From Paracidovorax anthurii (GTDB lineage: Bacteria; Pseudomonadota; Gammaproteobacteria; Burkholderiales; Burkholderiaceae_C): a stretch of 55,050 bases of DNA. Positions 33,028 to 40,268 of the stretch are shown here, in pieces; the stretch's first letter is position 1, and each line of letters begins with the position of its first letter. The translations under genes were made by a program, and so were the position numbers. The stretch spans positions 1 to 55,050 of the forward strand of contig NZ_QLTA01000035.1 in the NCBI RefSeq assembly GCF_003269065.1, given 5' to 3'. A model generated the notes under the pieces. It was not told the origin of the DNA and searched no databases. It saw nothing but the letters and a program-made list of their open reading frames with translations.

Positions 33028-33210
33028 AGGAAGAAGAGTACGCCAGGGCGCCTTCGCCGGCGGTGGGCGCCGGCACGTCCGCCCGCGGATGCCGCGCGCC
33101 GGATCGCCCAAAAAACCGCGGCCGGGCCGGCATGCGTCACCCGGCATCGGGGCGCGCGGGGGCATCCCCAATGCATCCCGGACTTCCGCCATGGCCCCGG
33201 TGTGGCTGTC

Positions 33211-33438
33211 TTGTTATTCCTTCAAGGTTTTTATAAATACATAGGAATAGTAGTAAGCAACCCCCCTGGATGTGGACAAGCGCTCTTTTCCCAATGGCGG
33301 CGCGGACTTGGGGCCCGCGCAACCTTGTGGTGGGAGGGCGGGGGAACGCGGGCGTTGGGCGATAACAACTTGGCCGGATCGCCTCCGCCTGTGGACAACG
33401 CATCGGTTGGTCAAAAAATATCCCCAGGTTTACCCACA
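33211..33438. repeat. origin-unwinding-like module, copy B
   Basis: The AT-rich segment at 33211-33257 matches copy A at 41 of 47 positions without gaps, including TTGTTATTCCTTCAA, TTTTATAAA, ACATAG and TAGTAGTAAG. A 13-base GC-rich spacer precedes TGTGGACAA (33271-33279). CAACCTTGTGG is at 33320, the second TGTGGACAA at 33390-33398 and ATATCCCCAG at 33418. TTACCCACA at 33430-33438 is a further box-like site. The triplets read 3'-AAT-GAT-GAT-AAG-GAT-5'. The strand polarity is the same as in copy A. Confidence 0.7.
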
Positions 33439-33468
33439 TCCGGCCTCGATGGCGGCCTGCGCCGGGCC

Positions 33469-33495
33469 AAAAAAAAGAGCCCCGTGAAGGGCCCT
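33469..33495 (-). terminator. intrinsic terminator of pagL
   Basis: On the minus strand AGGGCCC pairs with GGGCTCT (one G-T pair) around a 6-base loop and runs into eight T residues (A-run at 33469-33476 on the plus strand). It lies 30 bases past the pagL stop. Confidence 0.75.
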
Positions 33496-33524
33496 GGAGG
33501 GATGCCGGCGCGGCGCGTCAGGCG

Positions 33525-34112
33525 TCAGAAGTGGTAGGCGTAGCGCAGCTGCACGAAGTTCTCGCCGGGATTGGGCCTCTTGATGCCCGCGTTGGAGAGG
33601 TGCTGCACGCGCACCATCACCTCGTGCTGGCGCTGCGCGCCCAGGCTGTAGCCCAGGGCCAGGTGCGTGGCGAAGTTGTAGCGGGTGCTGAACTCCTTGT
33701 CGGGCGTGTGGTAGCGCGCGTCCATGTAGGTGATGCCGACGCCGCCCTCCCAGAACCAGGGCGCGCGGCCGTTGTCGGGGCGCAGGCGGAAGGTGGGCGT
33801 CACGCCGACGAGGGTGGTGTGGCCGGAGCCGCCCGCCACCGCGTCGAAGGACCAGCGGCTGGCGTAGATGTCCCAGTAGCCGCGCACCTCGTTGCCCCAG
33901 AGCTCGCTGCGCCAGGAGGCCCAGGGCAGGGTCACGCCCACGGTGGCGGAGTCCGTCTGGTGCTGCGCCCAGCCGCCCTGGACGTACACCGACGGCGTCT
34001 CGGGGCCCGCGCCCTGGGCCCAGGCGCCGAAGGAGAGGGCGGTGGCCAGAACGAAAAAAGCGCTCCGGGCCGCCAGGGCGGCGCGGGAGCGCTCCATGAA
34101 TGGATGAGACAT
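33525..34112 (-). CDS. pagL: lipid A 3-O-deacylase (PagL family)
   Basis: A 195-residue outer-membrane beta-barrel enzyme that removes the 3-O acyl chain from lipid A. A signal peptide ends at about FGAWAQG (residue 33). The C-terminal active-site region shows the His-x-Ser pair in VQHLSNAG and the glutamate in NPGENFVQLRYAYHF, with the terminal aromatic residue typical of barrel proteins. The ATG at 34112 has GGGAA upstream in the transcript. It is a single gene with its own terminator. The promoter is in the AT-richer stretch at 34113-34170. Confidence 0.87.
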   Translation of the reverse strand: MSHPFMERSRAALAARSAFFVLATALSFGAWAQGAGPETPSVYVQGGWAQHQTDSATVGVTLPWASWRSELWGNEVRGYWDIYASRWSFDAVAGGSGHTTLVGVTPTFRLRPDNGRAPWFWEGGVGITYMDARYHTPDKEFSTRYNFATHLALGYSLGAQRQHEVMVRVQHLSNAGIKRPNPGENFVQLRYAYHF

Positions 34113-34149
34113 GATGTGAATTCCCAGTTTTGGTTGCGACCGTAAGGTT

Positions 34150-34280
34150 ACACAATTCATGCAACCCACTGTAGGACCGGGGCTGGGAACCCGCATGTAG
34201 GCGGTGGCCGCGTGAGCGGCCGCACACTGCGCACCCCTCCGGAGCGTGCAGTCGCTCCGGAGGTTTTCTTTCTTTTCTTT
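34150..34280 (+). ncRNA. candidate structured small RNA ending at an orphan terminator
   Basis: No plus-strand gene exists between 32442 and here, yet a very strong plus-strand terminator lies at 34236-34280. Directly before it is a second hairpin, GGCCGC-GTGA-GCGGCC (34206-34221). CACAAT at 34151-34156 is a weak -10 candidate. The simplest reading is a short transcript of about 110 bases starting in the pagL promoter region in the opposite direction. It is inference only. Confidence 0.35.
34236..34280 (+). terminator. strong intrinsic terminator without an evident upstream gene
   Basis: CCTCCGGAGCG (34236-34246) pairs perfectly with CGCTCCGGAGG (34253-34263), 11 bp with a 6-base loop, followed by a 17-base pyrimidine tract that is mostly T. 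The T-tract orientation is plus. The Spy-like gene ends at 34291 on the other strand, for which the stem could act only weakly. Confidence 0.75.
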
Positions 34281-34290
34281 ATGGCCCGTA

Positions 34291-34818
34291 TTACTGGGCG
34301 GGTGCCGGTGGGGGCGGCGCCGGGGCGCGTTCGCCGCGCGGCCCGCCGTGGCCGGGGTGGGGCTTGCCGCCGGGGCCCTGGCCGTCCATGCCCGGGCGGT
34401 GGTGGTGGCCGAACATGCGGCGGCTCTCGTCGTCGAACACCTTTTGCTGCGTCGGGTTGAGCGCGGCATAAAAGGTCTTGACGGCTTCGCCACGGCGGTC
34501 CGCCTCGGCGCCGCGCTGGGCGCGGACGGCGCGCATGCGGTCGATGCGCTCCGGCGTGGTGAGCCGGTCCATGCCCTCCATGTCCAGGCGGGCGGGGCGC
34601 GGGCCCTGGGGCCGCATGGCGGCGGTGAAGGTCTCCCAGGCGGGCTGCTGGGCGGGGGTGAGCTGGAGCTTTTTCTTCAGGGCCTCGGCGTGCCGGGCCA
34701 TGCGGGCCTGGCGCTCCTCGGGGCTGGGCATGCGGTGCGGGCGCTCGGCCCCGGCCGGTGCCGGCGCGGCGGCGGCCGTGGCGGAAGCGATGCGTCGTTG
34801 CAGGAAGGGGGCTGCCAT
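34291..34818 (-). CDS. Spy/CpxP-family LTXXQ protein
   Basis: A 175-residue protein with two LTXXQ-type motifs, LQLTPAQQPAW and LNPTQQKVF, in a predicted helical hairpin, as in the periplasmic chaperone/metal-stress proteins Spy and CpxP. The C-terminus is His/Pro/Gly-rich (MFGHHHRPGMDGQGPGG), which could bind metal. The start at 34818 has AAGGAA 8 bases upstream in the transcript; an ATG 18 bases earlier is the alternative. Unusually, no clear hydrophobic signal peptide is seen, only RRIASATAAAAPAPAGA, so export is uncertain. Confidence 0.75.
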   Translation of the reverse strand: MAAPFLQRRIASATAAAAPAPAGAERPHRMPSPEERQARMARHAEALKKKLQLTPAQQPAWETFTAAMRPQGPRPARLDMEGMDRLTTPERIDRMRAVRAQRGAEADRRGEAVKTFYAALNPTQQKVFDDESRRMFGHHHRPGMDGQGPGGKPHPGHGGPRGERAPAPPPPAPAQ

Positions 34819-35075
34819 GGTGTGGATTCCTTTCATGCCCTGGAGGGCGTTGCCACCGCGATCGGTTCGCGCAGCGGTTGAAAGGCAGTGTCGGCCGCCG
34901 ATGTTTCGCCCCCATGAGTGGGGCGTGTGCCTGTGTAAAGTTGTGCCAAGGCTTTGTTGCGGCGGCCGCCGCGCCGGGCCGCGGGGCGCGCTGCAACGAC
35001 AATGGCGGCCCTTCCGCCTCCACCGCCGACGCCGGCGCGTCCCGCGGGCGGAGAACCAGATCCAAGGAATCCCCG

Positions 35076-36080
35076 ATGTTCAAGAACATGATCGTCTACC
35101 GCATCGCCGAGTGGCATGCGGAGCTGCCGCAACTCGAAGAAGCCCTGGCCCGGACCCCGTTCGCGGAATGCGGCGCCACGCAGGAAAAATCGGTGGGCTG
35201 GGTGCCCCCGCGCGGCGAGGCCCACGGCGCGCTGGCCGAATCCGTGGGCGGCCACTGGATCCTGCGCTTCATGGCCGAATCCAAGATGCTCCCGGGCTCG
35301 GTGCTGGCGCGCAAGGTCAAGGAAAAGGCCGCGCGCATCGAGCGCGAGACCGGCCGCAAGCCCGGCAAGAAGGAAACCCGCGAACTCAAGGACGAGGCCA
35401 AGCTCGACCTGCTGCCCATGGCCTTCACCAAGCAGGGTTCGATGTGGGTGTGGATCGACCCCGAGGCGCGCCTGCTGGTGCTCGACACCGGCAGCCAGGG
35501 CCGCGCCGACGAGGTGGTAACCCTGCTGGTGGAAGCGCTGCCGGGCCTCTCGGTGGCGCTGCTGGACACCCAGACCGCGCCGCAGGCCGCGATGTCGCAC
35601 TGGCTCAAGGAGCAGGAGCCGCCCGTGGCCTTCAGCGTGGACCGCGAGTGCGAGCTGAAAAGCGCCGACGAATCCAAGGCCGTGGTGCGCTATGCGCGCC
35701 ACCCGCTCGACATCGACGAGATCCGCGAGCACATCGCCGCCGGCAAGCTGCCCACCAAGCTCGCGATGAGCTGGGACGACCGCGTCTCGTTCGTGCTCAC
35801 GGAGGGGCTGCAGATCAAGAAGGTGTCCTTCCTCGACACCGTGTTCGAGGGCCGGGGCCAGGACGACAGCGGCTTCGACACCGACGTGGCGATCGCCACG
35901 GGCGAGCTCTCCAAGCTGATCCCCGACCTGATCGAGGCGCTGGGCGGCGAGGGGCGCACCGGCCTGGACGGCCCGGCGCCGGCCCTGCGCTCGCGCGCCG
36001 AAACGGATGCGGGTGCCCCGGCGGCCGCCCCCGGCGCCGCGCTGGCCACGGCCGCCGAAGACGACGGCGCGCCGTTCTGA
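35076..36080 (+). CDS. rdgC: recombination-associated protein RdgC
   Basis: A 334-residue RdgC, a ring-shaped DNA-binding protein that modulates RecA and supports replication. The start MFKNMIVYRI and the blocks GWVPPRG, LPGSVLARKVKEKA, MAFTKQGSMWVWIDP and MSWDDRVSFVLTEGLQIKKVSFLDTV are characteristic. The ATG at 35076 has AAGGAA upstream. The last 40 residues are a non-conserved Ala/Pro-rich tail. It is monocistronic. Confidence 0.94.
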   Translation: MFKNMIVYRIAEWHAELPQLEEALARTPFAECGATQEKSVGWVPPRGEAHGALAESVGGHWILRFMAESKMLPGSVLARKVKEKAARIERETGRKPGKKETRELKDEAKLDLLPMAFTKQGSMWVWIDPEARLLVLDTGSQGRADEVVTLLVEALPGLSVALLDTQTAPQAAMSHWLKEQEPPVAFSVDRECELKSADESKAVVRYARHPLDIDEIREHIAAGKLPTKLAMSWDDRVSFVLTEGLQIKKVSFLDTVFEGRGQDDSGFDTDVAIATGELSKLIPDLIEALGGEGRTGLDGPAPALRSRAETDAGAPAAAPGAALATAAEDDGAPF

Positions 36081-36194
36081 CGCCTGGGGCCCCGCGCCCG
36101 CCATCCTTTCGGGGGGTTGGCAGGCCGGGCCATCCGGCGGCACGATGGCGGCCGTTTCCGTCCTTCACCCACCTTTTTCCTGGAGGTTTCCGCC

Positions 36195-36593
36195 ATGCTC
36201 CTTCCGAACCGATGGCTCTCCCGCGCGCTGCGCCCCGCCGCCGCCGCGATCCTTGCCGCCGCGGCCCTGTCTGCCCACGCGCACCACGGCTGGTCCTGGG
36301 CCGAGGAGGCGCAGTCCGAACTCGCCGGCACCGTGCAGCGCGTGGAAGTGTCGCCGCCGCACCCCTGGCTGGACGTGCGCGTGGCCGACGGCACCGTCTG
36401 GCGCGTGGAGCTGGGCAACCCCGTGCAGACCGAGCGCTCGGGCTTCACCGCCGCCTCCGCCAAGGCCGGCGACACGGTCAAGGCCCTGGGCAACCGCGAC
36501 AAGGACGCCGCCAAGCACCGCATGAAGGCCGTACGCATCGAGGTCGGCGGCAAGACCTACGACATCTACCCCGAGCGCATCCACAAGCACTGA
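36195..36593 (+). CDS. DUF6152-family periplasmic protein
   Basis: A 132-residue secreted protein: signal peptide MLLPNRWLSRALRPAAAAILAAAALSAHA, then HHGWSWAE, which is typical of DUF6152, and a small beta-rich domain (ELAGTVQRVEVSPPHPWLDVRVADGTVW ... KVGGKTYDIYP-like end). The histidines after the cleavage site suggest metal contact, but no function is known. TGGAGG precedes the start. The next gene follows after 12 bases, so the two are probably co-transcribed. Confidence 0.7.
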   Translation: MLLPNRWLSRALRPAAAAILAAAALSAHAHHGWSWAEEAQSELAGTVQRVEVSPPHPWLDVRVADGTVWRVELGNPVQTERSGFTAASAKAGDTVKALGNRDKDAAKHRMKAVRIEVGGKTYDIYPERIHKH

Positions 36594-36605
36594 CGGGCCC
36601 CCGGC

Positions 36606-37109
36606 ATGGACGCACTCCCGACCCCCGCCTGGCTCCTGCCCTGGCTGCAGGCCCTGGGCGGCTTGCCGCCGGCCGCGTGGCTCAAGGCCTCGGGCACGGC
36701 CTACCTGGTCGTGAACGCGGTGCACATCGCCGCGCTAGGCCTGGGCGTGGGCGCGGCCCTGCTGCTGGATTTGCGGCTGCTGGGCTGGATCGGGCGCGCG
36801 CTGCCGCTGGCGCTGATCGGGCCCTTCCTCTCGCGCTCGGCGGCGGCCGGGCTGGCGTGCGCGGCGGCGACCGGGCTGTGGCTCTTCGCCGTGCGGCCGC
36901 TGGACTACGCGCAGAGCCCGGCCTTCCTCGCCAAGCTCGCGCTCATCGCGCTGGCGCTGGCCAACGTGCTGGCCATGCACGCGGGCGGCCGCTGGGCGCG
37001 CACGCTGCGCGCGGGGCAGGCCGGCGCGGCGGCCCGGGCGCAGGCCGTGGCGTCGCTGCTGCTGTGGCTGGGCGCCGTGCTGGCGGGGCGCTGGATCGGC
37101 TTCCTCTGA
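36606..37109 (+). CDS. small multi-pass membrane protein (DUF6644-like)
   Basis: A 167-residue integral membrane protein with about four hydrophobic segments (LVVNAVHIAALGLGVGAALLLDLRLLG; a second near AAAGLACAAATGLWLF; FLAKLALIALALANVLAMHA; VASLLLWLGAVLAGRWIGFL). The histidine and asparagine in NAVHIAALG, and LAKLALI, are family-like. It lies directly after the DUF6152 gene, a pairing I have seen described for these families. The DUF number is a tentative recollection and the function is unknown. Confidence 0.6.
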   Translation: MDALPTPAWLLPWLQALGGLPPAAWLKASGTAYLVVNAVHIAALGLGVGAALLLDLRLLGWIGRALPLALIGPFLSRSAAAGLACAAATGLWLFAVRPLDYAQSPAFLAKLALIALALANVLAMHAGGRWARTLRAGQAGAAARAQAVASLLLWLGAVLAGRWIGFL

Positions 37110-37149
37110 CCGCCGCGGCGCGTGGAGCCTGCGGCTACCATCGCCCCCC

Positions 37150-38403
37150 ATGGCGCTCAACTGGGTCTGGATCGGCTTCTTCACCATCGCGTTCGCAACG
37201 TCCGCCGTGCGCTGGGCACTGGGCGACGCGGACATCTTCCAGGCGCTGCTGGCCGCGATGTTCACGGCCGCGCGCTCGGGCTTCGAGATCTCCATCGGCC
37301 TGGCCGGCGTGATGGCGCTCTGGCTGGGCCTGATGCGCGTGGGCGAGCGCGCGGGCATGGTCGAGCGGCTGGCGCGCGCGGCCGGCCCGCTGCTGCGGCG
37401 CCTCTTTCCCGGCGTGCCGCAGGGCCACCCCGCCCAGGGCGCGATGACCCTGAACCTCTCGGCCAACCTGCTCGGGCTGGACAACGCCGCCACGCCGCTG
37501 GGCCTCACCGCCATGCGCGAGCTGCAGTCGCTCAACACCCGCCCGGGCGGCACGGCGAGCGACGCGCAGATCATGTTCGTGGTGATGAACACGGCCGGGC
37601 TCACGCTGATCCCCACGTCCGTCATCGCCATCCGCCAGAGCATCGCCGTGCAGCAGGGGCTGGGCGCGGGCTTCAACGCGGCGGACATCTTTTTGCCCAC
37701 GCTGCTGGTCACCTTCATCTCGCTGCTGGCGGGCGTGCTGGCTGTGGCCGTGTGCCAGCGCCTGCCGCTGTGGCGCCCGCGCCTGCTGCTGCCCGTGGCC
37801 GCCGTGGCCGGCCTGCTGGGCACGGCCGTGTGGGCCCTGGCGCGGCTGCCGGCCGAGCAGGCCGCGCGCATCGCCGGCACCACGGGCGCGGCGGTGATCC
37901 TGGGCGTGGTGCTGCTCTTCATCCTGGCGGGCGCGGTGCGCCGCATCAACGTGTACGACGCCTTCATCGACGGTGCCCGGGAAGGCTTCGGCGTGGCCGT
38001 GCAGATCGTGCCCTACCTCGTGGCGATCCTGGTGGCCATCGGCGTCTTCCGCGCGGCCGGCTGCATGGACGCGCTGCTCGCCGCCATCGGCGCGGGCGTG
38101 GCGGCGCTGGGCTGGGACACGGGCTTCCTGCCGGCCCTGCCCGTGGGGCTGATGAAAGTGCTCTCCGGCGCCGGCGCGCGGGGCCTGATGATCGACGTGA
38201 TGCAGGCGCACGGCGTGGACTCGTTCGCCGGCCGCCTCGCGGCCATCGTGCAGGGATCGACCGAAACCACCTTCTACGTGCTGGCCGTGTACTTCGGCAG
38301 CGTGGGCGTGAAGCACACCCGCCACGCGCTGGCCTGCGCGCTGTTCGCCGATGCCGTGGGGCTGGCCGCGGCCATCGGGGTGGGGTACGCGATGCTGCGG
38401 TGA
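37150..38403 (+). CDS. SpmA-SpmB-type fused membrane protein (nucleoside-recognition/Gate domains)
   Basis: A 417-residue polytopic membrane protein combining two nucleoside-recognition (Gate) domains, equal to SpmA followed by SpmB of spore formers fused in one chain. Signature blocks are LNLSANLLGLDNAATPLGL and MFVVMNTAGLTLIPTSVIAIR in the first half, and GAREGFGVAVQIVPYLVAILVAIGVFRAAG and IVQGSTETTFYVLAVYFGSVGVKHTRHAL in the second. Its transport role in non-sporulating bacteria is not known. It lies 40 bases after the DUF6644-like gene. Confidence 0.85.
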   Translation: MALNWVWIGFFTIAFATSAVRWALGDADIFQALLAAMFTAARSGFEISIGLAGVMALWLGLMRVGERAGMVERLARAAGPLLRRLFPGVPQGHPAQGAMTLNLSANLLGLDNAATPLGLTAMRELQSLNTRPGGTASDAQIMFVVMNTAGLTLIPTSVIAIRQSIAVQQGLGAGFNAADIFLPTLLVTFISLLAGVLAVAVCQRLPLWRPRLLLPVAAVAGLLGTAVWALARLPAEQAARIAGTTGAAVILGVVLLFILAGAVRRINVYDAFIDGAREGFGVAVQIVPYLVAILVAIGVFRAAGCMDALLAAIGAGVAALGWDTGFLPALPVGLMKVLSGAGARGLMIDVMQAHGVDSFAGRLAAIVQGSTETTFYVLAVYFGSVGVKHTRHALACALFADAVGLAAAIGVGYAMLR

Positions 38404-38468
38404 ACGCGGCGCGCGGCCCCGTTTGCTGGAGAATCCACGGCTTTGCGCCTTTGCCAGAAAGTATTTCC

Positions 38469-38717
38469 GTGACCGACACCCCGCAGCGCCCCGAACTCCC
38501 CGACCACCTCTCCATCGACCCGCACAGCAAATTCCACGTGCCCGCCGTGTTCGAGCACGACATCGGCATCCGCTTCAACGGCAAGGAGCGCTTCGACGTG
38601 GAGGAATACTGCGTGAGCGAGGGCTGGATCAAGGTGCCCGCCGGCAAGACCCTGGACCGCAAGGGCCGGCCGCTGATGCTCACGCTCAAGGGAACGGTCG
38701 AGGCCTTCTACAAATAA
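38469..38717 (+). CDS. DUF3297-family small protein
   Basis: An 82-residue protein starting at GTG (38469) with TDTPQRPELPDHLS, then the strongly conserved FEHDIGIRFNGKERFDVEEYCVSEGWIKVPAGKT core of DUF3297. No function is established. The stop TAA (38715-38717) is at the same time the target duplication of the MITE-like element inserted directly behind it, so its native 3' flank has been displaced. Confidence 0.85.
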   Translation: MTDTPQRPELPDHLSIDPHSKFHVPAVFEHDIGIRFNGKERFDVEEYCVSEGWIKVPAGKTLDRKGRPLMLTLKGTVEAFYK

Positions 38718-38984
38718 GAACGTGTTCACGATCTCCCAGGGGTCGCGCAGTGGCGTGTGCGGGAGGGGATGCAAGGCGCGGTGCGCCGCCCATAGCCCGG
38801 CTATGGGCTAGCGCCGCAACGCCGCAGACCGCCCGCACACGCCACTGCCCGAAGGGTTGGAGCGAAATCGGGCGATTGAACGCCCCGGCTGCTTGCATGG
38901 GCACGAGCCCATGCGGCGCATCCGAGGCATCCACTCATCCCGATTGCGCTCCAACGCGACCCCTGCGAGATCGTGAACACGTTC
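38718..38984. mobile_element. MITE-like element, 267 bp, IS1031-type ends
   Basis: Terminal inverted repeats of 30 bases (38718-38747 and 38955-38984, one mismatch) begin GAACGTGTTCACGATCT. TAA flanks both sides (38715-38717 and 38985-38987), a 3-base TNA duplication. Inside, a perfect 17-base stem (38747-38763 with 38832-38848) is capped by CCCATAGCC/GGCTATGGG. A 16-base stem with one mismatch (38857-38872 with 38939-38954) is capped by GCATGGGC/GCCCATGC (38895-38914). The whole folds as a three-way junction. It encodes no protein. Its ends match those of the IS at 54760, so that IS family probably mobilises it. Confidence 0.85.
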
Positions 38985-38987
38985 TAA

Positions 38988-39202
38988 GGCGCGGTGCGAG
39001 GGCGGCGGAGGCCTGGAGGCCTCCGCAGGCCCGCATTGAAGGCCTGGGAGCCCGCATGTCGGCGTATTTGCTGACTCAGTAGCTATTGAAAATATAGCAG
39101 CCGCTCGAAGAAACCACCTGGGGTGCGGCCCCGGATCTGGCCCGGAAGACCCTGCCACCGGGGCTGCCGGTCATTGCCCCGCCTGTCGCCGATGGGGTGC
39201 TG
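38988..39202. other. intergenic spacer with interspersed repeat
   Basis: Between the MITE and the STY0301 gene there is no supported gene. It holds a GC hairpin-rich stretch (GGAGGCCTGGAGGCCTCC near 39007-39024) and copy 4 of the interspersed repeat. Confidence 0.5.
39051..39098. repeat. interspersed ATGTCGCCGG/GCTAT hairpin repeat, copy 4
   Basis: CCCGCATGTCGGCG (39051-39064) followed by TTTGCTGACTC and the hairpin GCTAT-TGAAAAT-ATAGC (39082-39098). It is the most divergent copy in the first part but has the same hairpin as copies 1 and 2. Confidence 0.55.
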
Positions 39203-39664
39203 TCAGTCGCACTGGAACCGCGCCTGCAGCCTGGGCGGGTTCTTCGATGTGCGGGTGGTGGCGGTGCAGCGTTTCGCCGCGTCGTCCACGCGCTGCGCTA
39301 CGCGCACGGTGCCGCCCGCGTAGTCGCACGAGACGAATTTGCCCTGCGGGTAATCGCCCTCGAAGGTCCAGGTGGCCGTGGAGCCGGCCTTGCCGGGCTT
39401 GTCCGATTGCGGGATCAGGGCGGCCTCCTGGGCGGGGGGGCCGTCGAACACGTTGGCGCCGCTCAGGGGGAGGGCCTTCTGGCTCAGCGAGATCTCGGTG
39501 CCCGCGGGCAGGCCGGAAGCCTCGGCCCTGGGGGAGGAAAGCCGGACCGTGGCCGGGCATTCCAGCGTGGTGGACGCCGCGGACGCCATGCCGGGCGCGC
39601 CGGCCGCCGCGAGGGCCAAGGCCGCAAGCACTCTCCGCGAGAGGGGGGGGCAGGCAATGGTCAT
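39203..39664 (-). CDS. STY0301-family secreted protein, probable partner of the BPSL0067 protein
   Basis: A 153-residue exported protein: signal peptide to about GMASA (residue 28), then TLECPATVRL and the family blocks LSGANVFDGPPAQEAALIPQ, ATWTFEGDYPQGKFVSCDYAGGTVRVAQRVD and a terminal cysteine. Four cysteines are likely to form disulfides. I recognise it as STY0301 family. It begins 13 bases after the BPSL0067-family gene. Periplasmic location and pairing with a putative amidase suggest it neutralises that enzyme, an inference. Confidence 0.75.
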   Translation of the reverse strand: MTIACPPLSRRVLAALALAAAGAPGMASAASTTLECPATVRLSSPRAEASGLPAGTEISLSQKALPLSGANVFDGPPAQEAALIPQSDKPGKAGSTATWTFEGDYPQGKFVSCDYAGGTVRVAQRVDDAAKRCTATTRTSKNPPRLQARFQCD

Positions 39665-39677
39665 GGGAGATCCTCGC

Positions 39678-40070
39678 TCACTCGATGATGGAATACGCGC
39701 CGGCGTTGTTGCTGGGATCGGCGAAATCCCCGTTCTTGCGCTGGGGCTTGGGGCGAACGTAGCGCATGGACACCGTGGGCTTTTGCGTGTCGCTCAACCA
39801 CTGGTCCATGATCCAGATGCCGCCAGCATCCTGCGAGATGAAGAACGCCGCGTGGTTGCCCGTGGGCAGGCTGCCATAGTTGCCGGAGCTGTTGAACGTG
39901 GCGATTGCCGTGCCCTTCTTGATGTTGGCATTGCCGAACACGGTCTCGCCCTGTTTCCAGGAGCTGGTGTGGGGCAGCTGCGCGTAATGCTGCAGCAGGG
40001 CCACGCAATGCTTGCTGCCGACCTTGGCGGTTCCCTCGAGCCCTTCGGCATTCTGATAGATGTAAGGCAT
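39678..40070 (-). CDS. BPSL0067-family protein, candidate NlpC/P60-like amidase effector
   Basis: A 130-residue protein of the BPSL0067 family: MPYIYQNAEGLEGTAKVGSKHCVALLQHYA carries the likely catalytic cysteine, and TGNHAAFFISQD the histidine, as in papain-like amidases. IMDQW and SMRYVRP, FADPSNNAGAYSIIE close the domain. Members have been proposed as type VI secretion peptidoglycan amidases; I recall this as a proposal. No signal peptide is present, in line with delivery by a secretion system. The codon use is less GC-rich than the neighbours, suggesting transfer. No secretion genes are nearby. Confidence 0.75.
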   Translation of the reverse strand: MPYIYQNAEGLEGTAKVGSKHCVALLQHYAQLPHTSSWKQGETVFGNANIKKGTAIATFNSSGNYGSLPTGNHAAFFISQDAGGIWIMDQWLSDTQKPTVSMRYVRPKPQRKNGDFADPSNNAGAYSIIE

Positions 40071-40268
40071 CTCGTCTTTTCCAGAAAAAACGCGATCCTA
40101 GTCGGCCGTGTGCGGTTTCCCACGGCTGTTTCCAATGGTTGCAAAGCAGGCGGGCGGCCGTGCCCGGCCATTCGGACCCGGCTTTGCGATGGGCTGGCAG
40201 CGGGCCGGCGCATCAGGGACCGCCGAGGCCCGCGCGTCTGTCCATCGTCAGCCGAGGGCGGAATTTTT

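Noticed and set aside
32713-33438. The paired modules as a CRISPR array or plasmid iteron array
   Set aside because: Only two long diverged copies, no short regular repeats or unique spacers, and no replication or Cas genes nearby; the spacing pattern fits an origin-unwinding layout better.
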